A stretch of 64,000 nt of DNA from Leptolyngbyaceae cyanobacterium JSC-12 (GTDB taxonomy: Bacteria; Cyanobacteriota; Cyanobacteriia; Leptolyngbyales; Leptolyngbyaceae). The notes under the pieces are model-generated. The model saw only the letters and a list, made by a program, of their open reading frames with translations. It had not been told where the DNA came from and did no database searches. Both the position numbers and the translations under genes were made by a program. The DNA lies in assembly GCA_000309945.1 (NCBI GenBank), contig CM001633.1, forward strand, positions 1,200,723-1,264,722, in the 5' to 3' direction. Shown here one piece after another: positions 55,133-64,000 of this stretch; position 1 is the stretch's first letter; every line of letters starts with the position of its first letter.

Positions 55133-55837
55133 ATGGTGCTTCGTGAACAGTTGCAGTCTATTGTTGAACAAAAGCATCTGCTTAAACATCCCTTCTACGT
55201 TGCTTGGACAGAAGGCAAACTCACCCGTGAGCATCTGAAGCACTACGCAATTCAGTACTTTCAGAACGTGCTGGCATTCCCGACCTATGTCAGCGCTGTG
55301 CATTTTAACACTCCGCACTTTGGTACCTCGATCGCGGTTCGGCAAGAAATTCTCGAAAACCTGATTGAAGAAGAGCGCGGCAATCAAAACCATCCCGAAT
55401 TGTGGCGTAGATTTGCAATCTCTCTGGGCGCAACCGATACCGAACTAACTGATACCCCAGCATTACCGACGACAACCAATCTGGTATCTACTTTCCGCAA
55501 CATTTGCTTGAACACTCCTTTCTATGCAGGACTTGCTGCCCTATATGCGTATGAGTCCCAGATTCCGTCCGTTGCTACTACTAAGATTGATGGGCTAAAG
55601 CGGTTTTACGGCATGACCGATGCTAACGAGTATCGTTTCTTCACCGTGCATCAATCAGCCGATGAGTACCATTCTGCGGCAGAGCTGAAACTGATTGAGG
55701 AACACGCTGACACAGCCGAAAAACAGTCCGAAGTGCTAAAAGCGGCCGCCCAAGCGGCTGACGCATTATGGCAATTTTTGGATGGCGTGTATGAGGCTTA
55801 CTGCCAGGATGTGAAAGCTGAAATGGCGATCGCGTAA
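55133..55837 (+). CDS. CADD-family iron-dependent oxygenase (folate/p-aminobenzoate synthesis)
   Basis: A 234-residue TenA-fold protein of the CADD group. Chlamydial CADD makes p-aminobenzoate from a tyrosine of its own chain in an O2-dependent reaction. The six probable metal ligands are here: Glu in LIEEERGNQNHPELW plus the His of NHPE, Glu in ALYAYESQIPS, and the His/Asp/His set in FTVHQSADEYHSA (spacing H-x3-D-x2-H). It begins with ILKHPFYVAW-like TenA helices. AACTGGAGGATTC precedes the ATG. Function by family only; PqqC-like or TenA roles are the alternatives. Confidence 0.82.
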   Translation: MVLREQLQSIVEQKHLLKHPFYVAWTEGKLTREHLKHYAIQYFQNVLAFPTYVSAVHFNTPHFGTSIAVRQEILENLIEEERGNQNHPELWRRFAISLGATDTELTDTPALPTTTNLVSTFRNICLNTPFYAGLAALYAYESQIPSVATTKIDGLKRFYGMTDANEYRFFTVHQSADEYHSAAELKLIEEHADTAEKQSEVLKAAAQAADALWQFLDGVYEAYCQDVKAEMAIA

Positions 55838-55932
55838 TTTCACCTTTACATATCAAACACCTTCACATTACATATTGAATACCTAATGATTGCTGGCAAA
55901 AGTGAGTTTGACTTCTGCCAGCAATTTCGTCA

Positions 55933-57021
55933 TCACCGCACCAGATCTGGAAAGACTTGCTGTACAGCAGGATGAATCAAGTGATGGTTCTGCACATTTA
56001 AGCCTTTCGCCAGAACTGGGTCTTTATCAAGGGCTGCCATACCAAAATTTGCCAAATTGAGGACATAAGGCAGCGTACTGTTATTGAGTGCTTGAGTTGC
56101 TGTCCAGGGAACCGCGCCTGGCATGTTTGGAACGCCATAATGCACTACACCTTCTTCAATATAAGTGGGCTGGGAGTGGGACGTAGGACGTACTGTTTCG
56201 ATGCAGCCGCCTTGATCCACTGCAACATCCACGATTACGGAACCAGGGCGCATTTGCTGAACCAACTTGCGAGAAACCAGAATAGGGGCTTTCTGTGCCA
56301 AAACCAGGACTGCGCCAATTAATAAATCCGCCTCAGGAACAACCGATTCGATTTGAGCAGTGCTGCTATAAAGCAGTTCAACCCGTGAACCAAAAATAGA
56401 TTCAAGATACGAGAGGCGATCGACATTTACATCCAGAATCGTTACTTGAGCACCCATGCCAACCGCAATCCGAGCCGCCTCAGTTCCAACTACCCCCCCC
56501 CCCAAAATCACAACTTTGCCAGGTTTCACGCCTGGAATTCCCCCCAGGAGTACGCCGCGTCCGCCTTGTTGCCGCTCCAGATAACGTGCGCCAAACTGCA
56601 CTGAGAGCCGTCCAGCAATCACACTCATGGGTGCCAGCAGCGGTAAACGGCGATCAGGCAGTTCGACAGTCTCGTAGGCGATCGCAGTTACGCCACAATC
56701 CAATAAATGCTCAGTTAAGCGGCGATCAGCGGCTAAATGCAGATAAGTAAACAGCAATTGCCCTTTTTGCAAAAATTCGTACTCTGGTGGCAAAGGTTCT
56801 TTGACTTTGATAATCAAGTCTTGCTCCCAGGCAGTTTTTGCCGTATCAGCGATCGCGGCTCCAGCCTGGATATAATCCACATCGGAAAAGCCAGCACCGG
56901 TCCCAGCACCCGTTTCCACAAGCACCTGGTGTCCCCGCTCAGTAAGCGATCGCACACTCCCAGGACTTAAACCAACCCGAAATTCTTGATCTTTGGTTTC
57001 CTTTGGTACACCAATCCGCAT
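55933..57021 (-). CDS. ald: Alanine dehydrogenase
   Basis: A 362-residue enzyme that interconverts alanine with pyruvate plus ammonia, using NAD. The N-terminus MRIGVPKETKDQEFRVGLSP, the Lys-His pair in KVKEPLPPEYEFLQKGQLLF and TYLHLAADRRLTEHLL, and the Rossmann motif GKVVILGGGVVGTEAARIAV are all in place. VIVDVAVDQGGCIETVRPTS is the substrate-side Asp block. Length is standard. Its promoter faces a 123-residue membrane gene. Confidence 0.96.
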   Translation of the reverse strand: MRIGVPKETKDQEFRVGLSPGSVRSLTERGHQVLVETGAGTGAGFSDVDYIQAGAAIADTAKTAWEQDLIIKVKEPLPPEYEFLQKGQLLFTYLHLAADRRLTEHLLDCGVTAIAYETVELPDRRLPLLAPMSVIAGRLSVQFGARYLERQQGGRGVLLGGIPGVKPGKVVILGGGVVGTEAARIAVGMGAQVTILDVNVDRLSYLESIFGSRVELLYSSTAQIESVVPEADLLIGAVLVLAQKAPILVSRKLVQQMRPGSVIVDVAVDQGGCIETVRPTSHSQPTYIEEGVVHYGVPNMPGAVPWTATQALNNSTLPYVLNLANFGMAALDKDPVLAKGLNVQNHHLIHPAVQQVFPDLVR

Positions 57022-57226
57022 CTAAACCTCGCAATGGATGGGAGACGTAACGTTCTACTTCTAGCTTAAGCTGGGCACTTAGCAGAGGTGTATTACGCCA
57101 CACTCTAAGGAAGAAATTTCATCAATTAACGGCCTATGCAGGAAGCACGTCCAAAAGGGTGTAAGGTTAAATGTAAAGAGATATAAAACAATTTCTTTTT
57201 TTTAGCCCTAGCAACCTGCTATTGAC

Positions 57227-57598
57227 ATGTATTATCTTCCTGAACCACCTTATTTCTTGTTGTTTGCTGCATTGTTTGCCAGCATTGTTTCAGGCGCAGC
57301 ATTTGAAGCCGTCTTAAAGCAATCGGTGCAAAGCTGGTCTAAAAATCGCTCGACTTGCATCCTGGCAAATCTCCAAGGAGTGCAATTGCTTCTGCCATTC
57401 CTGGGCATTGCAGTTGGCTCCTGTGTATTTCTATCGTCTGGGATGACTATTTTCGGATTTCCAGCTCAACTTGCATATTTGATTTCGATCCCGTTAACGG
57501 CTGGAACTGCCTTGCTGGTATGGTCGCAACTGGGCAAAATTCTATTACAGCTTGAACAAGGTGGCTCTCAAGCTCTGGATTTAGACTCATTTGTTTAG
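57227..57598 (+). CDS. Membrane protein of unknown function
   Basis: A 123-residue protein with three hydrophobic stretches: the N-terminus FLLFAALFASIVSGAAFEAV, QLLLPFLGIAVGSCVFLSSG, and AYLISIPLTAGTALLVWSQL. It resembles uncharacterised cyanobacterial membrane proteins, but no family is named. No obvious Shine-Dalgarno precedes the ATG. A short direct repeat of TTTAGTTCAATTC follows the stop. Confidence 0.7.
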   Translation: MYYLPEPPYFLLFAALFASIVSGAAFEAVLKQSVQSWSKNRSTCILANLQGVQLLLPFLGIAVGSCVFLSSGMTIFGFPAQLAYLISIPLTAGTALLVWSQLGKILLQLEQGGSQALDLDSFV

Positions 57599-57721
57599 TT
57601 CAATTCTGTTTAGTTCAATTCTCTGTTTAGTTCAATTCAGACAATTGCCTCCAATCGAATTACCCAAGCCACATGGAATGTCTCCTGAACCTCTGTCTTT
57701 TGCATCTTTGGAGGTGCCAAT

Positions 57722-58636
57722 TTACTGAGCCGCATTCGCCTTTTGCAAATTTTGCTCTGCTTTGGCTGCCCACTGCTGGTTACCTTGCTTTACATAGAGA
57801 TCTTTAGCGTATCTAAGCACAACCTGCGCGTCCTTATATTTCCCCTGTTTGATAAAAACAAGCCCAGCAGCATAATAAGCATTGGCGTAATTAGAGTTGG
57901 CTTCAGCCGATTTACGAAAAGAGTTCAAAGCCTCCTCAAGCTTGCCTTGCTTGAACTGAAGCGAACCAAGATTGTAGTGGGCTTCGGCATATCTGGGATT
58001 GATCCGAATTGCCTGCTGAAAAGCAGAGAATGCTTCAGAGTCTTTACCTTGCTGAAGGTATACCAAGCCCAAATGGTAGGCTGGTTCAGGGGCGTTGGGG
58101 CTGAGTTCTGAGGATCGCTTGAAGGCGATCGCAGCTTGATCATAGGCTCGCTGTTGCTCCAGTGCCAATCCTAGATTGTAATAAGCCAGTCCCAGCTTTG
58201 GGTCTAACTCGATTGCCCGTTTGAGATAATCCCTCGCCTGCGCAACATTGTTTCCCTCCAGCAATGCTGCTCCTAAGTTGGCATATGCCAGAGCAAATTG
58301 GGGATCGGCTTGAGTTGCTTGATAAAAAGCACTCGCGGCAGGCTGTAATTGTCCTTGCTGCCGTAATGCCAAACCTAAGTTATAGTGAGCGGCTGCCATT
58401 TTGGGGTCAAGTTGCCCAGCTCGGCGAAAAGCAGCGATCGCCTCATTTAACTTACCTTGTTGAATAAATTGCAAACCCTGATTAACGGCTGCTTCTGCCG
58501 TCTGGCTCGCATTTTGAGCTACCTGGATAGGTTGCACAAATGGGTTTGCCCAAACTGGCATCGTACTCACCAACACGCTACCGCCAAGGAGCAGTGTGCT
58601 CAACAATCCTGCGTGACTTCCTCGCCAAACCTGCAT
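57722..58636 (-). CDS. Exported TPR protein
   Basis: From the ATG with AAGGA eight bases before it, the product has 304 residues and a Sec signal (MQVWRGSHAGLLSTLLLGGS to MPVWA|N). ATGs at 58690 and 58738 are in frame but lack a ribosome site and would bury the signal. About seven TPR units fill residues 50-290, such as AAHYNLGLALRQQGQLQPAA and GLAYYNLGLALEQQRAYDQA. It probably works as a periplasmic scaffold; partner unknown. Unrelated in position to the other exported TPR gene of the window. Confidence 0.88.
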   Translation of the reverse strand: MQVWRGSHAGLLSTLLLGGSVLVSTMPVWANPFVQPIQVAQNASQTAEAAVNQGLQFIQQGKLNEAIAAFRRAGQLDPKMAAAHYNLGLALRQQGQLQPAASAFYQATQADPQFALAYANLGAALLEGNNVAQARDYLKRAIELDPKLGLAYYNLGLALEQQRAYDQAAIAFKRSSELSPNAPEPAYHLGLVYLQQGKDSEAFSAFQQAIRINPRYAEAHYNLGSLQFKQGKLEEALNSFRKSAEANSNYANAYYAAGLVFIKQGKYKDAQVVLRYAKDLYVKQGNQQWAAKAEQNLQKANAAQ

Positions 58637-58999
58637 TGGATGAATCCTTTTGAGCCAGCGAAACGATAATCCTAAATCTGCGTATTTCATAAAATCAGCT
58701 TGAGCGTCGATTTTTGCATACCAAACCTGTTCCTGCAAGAGGTTCTGGTAAAGAATGCACGCTATTCTACAGGCGCTATCAGGAAACGATGCAAGAATCT
58801 CTATTTATGTGAACAGAGCAAATTAGAGCATTTGCATTAGAAAAGTAAAGCTATTTACCAGGTAAAGCCACATGTACATGAATAAATGCGTTGGAAATGC
58901 AGCCAATTGTTGCGCTGCTTAATGCTTGTTTAACTTCGTCTTAAGATAAGCTGCATTTTTGTGCTCCGTTCTCGCAACGGGATGACAATCAAAACTACA

Positions 59000-59022
59000 T
59001 AGTTCCAATGTATCTGGAACTA
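59000..59022. promoter_or_regulatory. Hairpin in the leader of the EF-G-like gene
   Basis: TAGTTCCA and TGGAACTA are perfect 8-bp arms around a 7-base loop, 88 bases before the ATG. No T-run follows, so it is more likely an operator or leader structure than a terminator. Confidence 0.4.
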
Positions 59023-59110
59023 CCAAATTGGCTAGCTGGAGTAAGTGTAGCTGAGGTTGCCGGAGTTCTAGCTAGGCAATATTCACTCGTGTAAAACCAG
59101 CGAGGTAGCT

Positions 59111-61141
59111 ATGAATGAAAACGTTTTGTCGGGCACCCGAAACGTGGCGATCGTGGGTCCCTACTTAAGCGGAAAAACGACACTACTTGAAAGTTTGTTG
59201 TTTGTAACTGGAGCTATAAGCCGCAAGGGCAAAGTGCAAGACCGGAATACCGTGGGGGATGCTGCTCCAGAAGCCCGCGATCGCCAAATGAGTGTTGAAG
59301 TAAACGCCGCCAGTACCGAATATGGCGGCGTTCGTTTTACGTTTTTAGATTGTCCTGGATCGGTGGAGTTTGCCCAGGAAACTTTGAACGCATTAATTGG
59401 GGTCGATGCAGCAATCGTGGTGTGTGAAGCCGTCAGCGATCGCGTCCTAACTCTGGCACCTCTGTTTAAGTTCCTCGATGACTGGGAAATTCCTCACCTC
59501 GTATTCATTAACAAAATGGATCGAGCTGATGTTGATTTCAACGAAGTGTTGCAGGCGTTAAAGAAAGTATCAAGCCGTCCCCTAGTCGCCCACCAATATC
59601 CCATTGGCGCAGGGGAAAAACTGGTTGGGTTTATCGACCTAGTGACGGAACAGGCGTATCATTACCACCCAGGCGCACCTGCCGACCCTGTGCCTCTGCC
59701 AGAAGAACTCAAAGACCAAGAAAAAGCAGCCCGCAACGAAATGCTAGAAACCTTAGCAAACTTTGATGATCATCTTCTGGAAGAACTCCTGGAAGACATT
59801 GAGCCGCTCCAGGAAGAAATTCTGCAAGATTTGAAAATGGAATTGGGTGCCGATCAAATCGTGCCAGTATTTGTAGGCGTTGCTGATCGTGATTTTGGCG
59901 TGCGCCCCTTGCTGCAAGCACTGTTACGAGAAGCCCCCGAACCCGAAGTTATGGCAGAGCATCGTGGCATTCCCCTCAGCCAAAATACACCTCTCGCTCA
60001 AGTCCTAAAAACATTCCACACTGCCCAAGGCGGCAAGCTTTCTCTGGTTCGCGTCTGGCAAGGAACCCTCACCGATGGCATGACTCTAAACGGTGTACGA
60101 GTTGGCGGAATGTATCGCCTTATGGGACAACAACAACACAGCCTGAATGAAGCAAAAGCTGGAGAAATTGTGGCACTTGGTCGGTTAGAGGGTGTCAAAA
60201 CTGGCGACACCCTGACAACGGGTGATCTTGCAGTGGTTGGGGAATTACCCAAACCCGAACAGCTTACGCCAGTCTTTGCCTTGGCGATCGCTGCCGAAAA
60301 GCGCAATGATGAAGTAAAACTTTCCAGTGCGCTCACTAAACTTCTGGAAGAAGACCCTGCCCTCGCCTGGGAACAACATGGCGATACCCATGAAGTGATT
60401 CTTTGGGGACAGGGCGATATTCATCTGCAAGTTGCGATGGACCGGCTTAACCGTAAATACAACTTGCCAATGTCTGCTCATCCGCCGCAAGTACCTTACA
60501 AAGAAACCATTCGCAAAACTGCCAATTCCATTCATGGTCGCTACAAACGTCAAACTGGAGGACATGGGCAGTTCGGTGATGTCTACCTGGATATTTGCCC
60601 ACTTGCTCGCGGTGAGGGATTTAATTTTAACGAAAAAATTGTGGGTGGCGTGGTTCCTCGGCAATATATTCCAGCCGTGGAGAATGGTGTACGAGAATAT
60701 CTCCAGCACGGTCCACTAGGATTTCCAGTGGTGGATGTGGCTGTGACTTTGACCAATGGCTCTTATCACTCCGTGGATAGTTCCGAACAAGCCTTCAAGC
60801 AGGCAGCACGAATTGCTATGCAGGAAGGGCTGACCAAGTGCGAACCAACTCTGCTTGAACCCATTCTGAACGTCAAGATTTCGGTACCAACAGACTTTAC
60901 TTCCAAAGTGCTGCGGCTCACGAGCGGACGACGGGGACAAATCCTGGGGTATGATGCCAAACCTGATTGGATAGGATGGGATGAGGTCGTAGCTTACATT
61001 CCTCAAGCAGAAATGCATGACCTGATTGTGGAACTGCGATCGCTAACAATGGGCGTTGGCTTCTTCAACTGGACTTATGACCACCTGCAAGAAGTGCCTG
61101 AGAAATTGGCTGAACGAGTGCTTGCCATGAATAGCAAGTGA
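59111..61141 (+). CDS. EF-G-like translational GTPase
   Basis: A 676-residue member of the EF-G superfamily, not canonical FusA. G1 is GPYLSGKTT (residues 16-24), G4 is INKMD (134-137), and G3 is LDCPGSVEF: the His after DxPG that activates water in EF-G is Ser84 here, and the switch-I Thr is Ser61 (RQMSVEV). Domains II-V follow (GGHGQFGDVYLDICPLARGE, GFPVVDVAVTLTNGSYHSVD, GRRGQILGYDAKPDW). AGCGAGGTAGCT precedes the ATG. Such proteins resemble Synechocystis Sll0830. Its role at the ribosome is unknown. Confidence 0.88.
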   Translation: MNENVLSGTRNVAIVGPYLSGKTTLLESLLFVTGAISRKGKVQDRNTVGDAAPEARDRQMSVEVNAASTEYGGVRFTFLDCPGSVEFAQETLNALIGVDAAIVVCEAVSDRVLTLAPLFKFLDDWEIPHLVFINKMDRADVDFNEVLQALKKVSSRPLVAHQYPIGAGEKLVGFIDLVTEQAYHYHPGAPADPVPLPEELKDQEKAARNEMLETLANFDDHLLEELLEDIEPLQEEILQDLKMELGADQIVPVFVGVADRDFGVRPLLQALLREAPEPEVMAEHRGIPLSQNTPLAQVLKTFHTAQGGKLSLVRVWQGTLTDGMTLNGVRVGGMYRLMGQQQHSLNEAKAGEIVALGRLEGVKTGDTLTTGDLAVVGELPKPEQLTPVFALAIAAEKRNDEVKLSSALTKLLEEDPALAWEQHGDTHEVILWGQGDIHLQVAMDRLNRKYNLPMSAHPPQVPYKETIRKTANSIHGRYKRQTGGHGQFGDVYLDICPLARGEGFNFNEKIVGGVVPRQYIPAVENGVREYLQHGPLGFPVVDVAVTLTNGSYHSVDSSEQAFKQAARIAMQEGLTKCEPTLLEPILNVKISVPTDFTSKVLRLTSGRRGQILGYDAKPDWIGWDEVVAYIPQAEMHDLIVELRSLTMGVGFFNWTYDHLQEVPEKLAERVLAMNSK

Positions 61142-61208
61142 GAGGCAGGCGGTAGAAGCCACGAGAAGTCAAAAGACGGATGAATTCAATTTTTTCGTCT
61201 GCCAAACG

Positions 61209-61239
61209 CAGGAGTCAGCAGCCCTAACTCTGACTCCTG
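61209..61239. repeat. Inverted repeat with CTCCTGA units between convergent genes
   Basis: CAGGAGTCAG (61209-61218) and CTGACTCCTG (61230-61239) are perfect 10-bp arms. CTCCTGA-type heptamers continue to about 61253. It may act as a bidirectional transcription stop. Confidence 0.65.
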
Positions 61240-61308
61240 ACTTCTGGCTTCTAAGTAGAAGAGTCCTCAGATTAGAAAGTTGCTAAGAATATGCGATGGC
61301 TGCAACTA

Positions 61309-62094
61309 CTAAGCCATTTGTTTCTTCCGGCGACGAGCCGCTGCAAAGCCAGCACTTGCCAGCGCTAGACCAGCCATCGTTGCAGGTTCTGGTACAGCTG
61401 CAGCAGAACCAACTACTTTGAAGTCAGGTCCATTGTGAGATGCATCGGCACTCACTTGGATTCCTGCGATCGCACCAGACACTCCCAAATCACTTAATGT
61501 CAAACCCCAAGACCCCACTCTTTGAGCACTACCAATTTCTGTTGTGTTAATTGAATAACCAGCACTCTGCCAGGTGTTGCGACTGATGCGAAGCAGACTA
61601 CCAATCAAGTTGCCGCTGGCATCCAATGCCTGGACAGACAAATCACTGTTCATTCCCCGTTCCCAAAAGAACAAGTGAGAGACTGCTTGCTCAAAAAACA
61701 AATTAATCTTGAAAGAACCTTTATCTTCTGTGTCAATAATATTGTTCAAATTCCGGTTACCTAAACTGGCTGCAATGCTGGCATCAGTCGCCAATTCCTG
61801 CTTTTGACCGGAAGCATTATCTCCTCTGTCAGAACTAGCTGCACCCGTGTTGCCACCAGACCAAACATCGTTGTGAACAATTTGTGCAGACTTCACGAGA
61901 GAAAACTGGCTAATAGTTTGCCCATTATTGAGGGTTACTGAATTAAGGATAATATCGCGGGTAGCATCTAGTTGCCCCTGATTATAAGTACCCGAAAAAT
62001 TAGTTGTAAAGGAAAAAGCCTCGGCAGGAGAGTTAGAGATCATGAAACTAGCTGCAAGGAAACCAACTCCTGTGACGATTTGCTTCAGGTTCAT
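61309..62094 (-). CDS. PEP-CTERM exosortase-dependent surface protein
   Basis: A 261-residue exported protein. The N-terminal signal ends SPAEAF. The C-terminus is a complete PEP-CTERM sorting tail: VPEPATMAGLALASAGFAAA followed by RRRKKQMA. The body is beta-rich and has the blocks LFFWERGMNSDLSVQALDAS and ISRNTWQSAGYSINTTEIGS, which I associate with the XDP2 group of exosortase-dependent proteins, from memory. It should be anchored or released at the surface by exosortase, which is not in the window. Confidence 0.9.
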   Translation of the reverse strand: MNLKQIVTGVGFLAASFMISNSPAEAFSFTTNFSGTYNQGQLDATRDIILNSVTLNNGQTISQFSLVKSAQIVHNDVWSGGNTGAASSDRGDNASGQKQELATDASIAASLGNRNLNNIIDTEDKGSFKINLFFEQAVSHLFFWERGMNSDLSVQALDASGNLIGSLLRISRNTWQSAGYSINTTEIGSAQRVGSWGLTLSDLGVSGAIAGIQVSADASHNGPDFKVVGSAAAVPEPATMAGLALASAGFAAARRRKKQMA

Positions 62095-62536
62095 ACCAAG
62101 AAACTTCTATAACGAAGTTAGTGAGACTACTCTTCTAGCATCTACAAACTCTTGGAAAAACCGAATAATCGTCTTCTAATTTTCACCAATCCCTTGCACA
62201 GGCGCAAAAGCACAGAAGAAACTCTGAATGCCACCAAGGTTTCTAAATTCTTAAAAAGCTAGCTTTCTACTGATATATCAGTGATTTAACCCGAATCAAA
62301 TCAAATTTTCTTAGCAATTAGAACTTAACTAAGTAATTTAGCGGAGCTTTGAAAGGAGCTTTGAAAAGGGTCACTTGTTATAGAAAACGTAACCATTTTT
62401 AAGATTAGCCAAAAACACGTATTTATCGCTTTGGTTAGAAAGCTCCAGACAAAGCCTTTCTTGAAATGCTGAGTCTGGGTAGGCTTTCTGACTCGCGTTT
62501 GCCAGATTACACATGGCGATAGCTATATTTTTGCTA
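62095..62536. other. Intergenic region upstream of the PEP-CTERM gene
   Basis: About 440 AT-rich bases. A short ORF on the reverse strand here starts inside the gap terminator and is rejected. I see only the terminator at its edge. Confidence 0.5.
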
Positions 62537-62565
62537 CAAAAAGAGGCAGCTCCGCAGCTACCTCT
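62537..62565 (-). terminator. Intrinsic terminator of gap2
   Basis: Read on the reverse strand, AGAGGTAGCT and AGCTGCCTCT pair (one G-T) across GCGG and are followed by TTTTTG, 35 bp past the gap2 stop. Confidence 0.9.
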
Positions 62566-62599
62566 CACGTAATCACTTATCTAACAGAGGATAAAAGGG

Positions 62600-63619
62600 C
62601 TAGGCAACCCATTTCTCAGCCACAACCTCAGCCAGGTCAACTACCCTCTGACTGTAGCCCCACTCGTTGTCATACCAGGCAACGACCTTTACCATATCGC
62701 CGCCCATTACCATTGTTAGAGCCGCGTCAATAATGGAAGATTCATTAGTTCCAGCATGATCGCTTGAAACTAATGGCAAGTCGCAGTATTTGAGAATGCC
62801 TTTCATTGGACCTTCTGAGGCAGCTTTCAGTACCTCATTCACCTGATCTGCGATCGTGGTTTTTTCAACTTGAACTACTAAGTCCACAATCGAAACATTA
62901 GGGGTAGGCACGCGCAAGGCAATCCCATTCAGCTTACCAGCCAGTTCGGGTAGTACTAGGGCAACTGCCTTTGCAGCACCAGTGGAAGTTGGAACAATAT
63001 TCATCGCGGCTGCCCGTGCCCGACGCAAATCCCGGTGGCTGGCATCGAGCAAGCGCTGGTCACCCGTATAGCTGTGGGTGGTGGTCATTGTCCCTTTGAT
63101 AATGCCAAAGTTTTCGTGCAGCACTTTGGCAACAGGGGCAAGACAGTTGGTGGTACAACTTGCATTGCTAATGATGTGATGTTGAGCATGATCATAATTT
63201 TGATGGTTTACACCAACCACAAAGGTGCCATCATCATTTTTGCCAGGGGCAGTGATTAATACCTTCTTAGCACCTGCATTAATATGCTTGGTTGCCCCTT
63301 CCCTGCTGGTAAATACCCCAGTTGATTCAATGATTAGATCGATTTCCCACTCTTTCCACGGCAGATTCTCGGGGTTGCGATCAGATGTACACTTAATTGT
63401 TTTTCCATTAACAGTAATGCTATTGTCGTCAGCGCTAATCTCAAAACGGTCATCGAGCTTGCCCAACATGGAATCATATCTTAAAAGGTGGGCATTGGTT
63501 CTAGGATCAGACGTGTCATTAATAGCAACTAGGTCGATTTGGCTATTTGTCCGACCCAGCCAGCATCGCATAAAATTTCGTCCGATACGTCCAAAGCCGT
63601 TAATCGCTACTCTAATCAC
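62600..63619 (-). CDS. gap2: Glyceraldehyde-3-phosphate dehydrogenase
   Basis: A 339-residue GAPDH. The Rossmann start is [20 protein letters not shown] and the active-site Cys is in [20 protein letters not shown] with the His in a later THSYTGDQ. The sequence is of the cyanobacterial Gap2 type, which accepts NADP(H) as well as NAD(H) and works in the Calvin cycle. Residues 35-38 (NDTSDPR) replace the classical NAD-only Asp. It has its own promoter and terminator. Confidence 0.95.
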   Translation of the reverse strand: MIRVAINGFGRIGRNFMRCWLGRTNSQIDLVAINDTSDPRTNAHLLRYDSMLGKLDDRFEISADDNSITVNGKTIKCTSDRNPENLPWKEWEIDLIIESTGVFTSREGATKHINAGAKKVLITAPGKNDDGTFVVGVNHQNYDHAQHHIISNASCTTNCLAPVAKVLHENFGIIKGTMTTTHSYTGDQRLLDASHRDLRRARAAAMNIVPTSTGAAKAVALVLPELAGKLNGIALRVPTPNVSIVDLVVQVEKTTIADQVNEVLKAASEGPMKGILKYCDLPLVSSDHAGTNESSIIDAALTMVMGGDMVKVVAWYDNEWGYSQRVVDLAEVVAEKWVA

Positions 63620-63798
63620 TGCGTCTTGCCCTCTGTAATAAATACCTAGTCGATAAAGGAATCATACGTTGGGAGGGGATCCCTTCGCAACAATTCTCTA
63701 TAGTCAGTCATTCGTTAAAAAATTACTGCGCTTGAGGAAGGGGTAAAGTGTTCGGGTTTGAACCTGGAGGAATATCTGCAACATTATTTTTGGCAACA

Positions 63799-64000
63799 TT
63801 ACTTTTTATAAAGATTTTGTGTAGCAATATATACTCTCACGGGATCTGGGACAAGATAACGCAGCGATCGCCCTTCCTGACAGTATTGACGAATCAGGCT
63901 GGAGGAAATTTCAATCTGCGGCATTTTCAACAAGTACCATCGCAGTTGCACGGCTCGACAAGCCAGGACACTGGCAACAGTTGCACCAATTGTTTGAGAT
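63799..64000 (-). CDS. nadD: Nicotinate-nucleotide adenylyltransferase, C-terminal end
   Basis: The reverse strand enters from the right edge in frame and ends at TAA. The last ~67 residues contain the family's closing block: MPQIEISSSLIRQYCQEGRS then LRYLVPDPVRVYIATQNLYK. In NadD the ISST.IR.....S.RYL.P..V..YI pattern is diagnostic. NadD adenylates nicotinate mononucleotide on the way to NAD. N-terminal catalytic motifs lie outside the window. Confidence 0.82.
   Translation of the reverse strand, partial: SQTIGATVASVLACRAVQLRWYLLKMPQIEISSSLIRQYCQEGRSLRYLVPDPVRVYIATQNLYKK

Noticed and set aside
62371-62568. 65-residue ORF on the reverse strand after gap2
   Set aside because: It starts with GTG inside the gap2 terminator stem, has no ribosome site and no protein-like pattern; only a shorter internal ORF could be real.
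63740-63775. GGTTTGAACC-like sequence near the right end, resembling a tRNA T-arm
   Set aside because: No matching acceptor, D or anticodon arm surrounds it.

Overview
The window is chromosomal DNA from a cyanobacterium. The evidence is the HIP1 palindrome GCGATCGC scattered through most genes, the photosystem I subunit PsaL, the NDH-1 subunit NdhB, a principal cyanobacterial sigma factor, the small redox regulator PedR, an NdbB-type demethylphylloquinone reductase, and many short protein families known mainly from cyanobacteria. Gene order is loose: short operons on both strands, few long ones, and two complete insertion sequences with visible target-site duplications. I see no rRNA, tRNA, CRISPR array or prophage. 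The species cannot be named from this sequence.

Layout. 1-2.8 kb: a partial SPINDLY/OGT-type glycosyltransferase behind a type IV pilin. 3-9.6 kb: fatty-acid and phospholipid genes (fabD, plsC on +; fabH, plsX on -) separated by ndbB, a DUF427 gene and a ribokinase. 9.9-17 kb: a lipoprotein phospholipase-D-like nuclease, a TPR/YdcF pair, thyX, a degenerate receiver, a polysaccharide deacetylase and a small unknown. 17.7-21.6 kb: rpoD, psaL, hisS and pedR. 22-23.5 kb: a 1.46-kb insertion sequence. 23.5-36.7 kb: an unknown gene, a DinG-like protein with eroded ATPase motifs, a pentapeptide-repeat protein, tyrA, an ABC-2 exporter, a two-partner-secretion-type exoprotein with an IS1-family element just upstream, an NmrA-like SDR, a broken receiver gene and a fatty-acid desaturase. 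36.8-44.5 kb: a TetR regulator fused to what looks like a dead tyrosine-recombinase domain, a neutral invertase, a hidden two-gene micro-operon, an HD/M28 pair, and a CobW GTPase with a [2Fe-2S] protein. 44.6-64 kb: housekeeping genes (cysS, SbcD-like nuclease, cax, ndhB, topA, CADD-type oxygenase, ald, EF-G-like GTPase, PEP-CTERM protein, gap2, nadD).

Most of the window is core metabolism. The parts most worth a second look are the TetR/pseudo-integrase fusion next to a desaturase with palindromes between them, the DinG-like pseudo-helicase, the EF-hand/PLD/helix-hairpin-helix lipoprotein, a 67-bp repeat found twice 37 kb apart, the 33-residue membrane peptide translationally coupled to a 62-residue protein, and the IS1 copy inserted in front of the secreted adhesin. 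Family assignments rest on motif reading and memory of the families; no database search was run.
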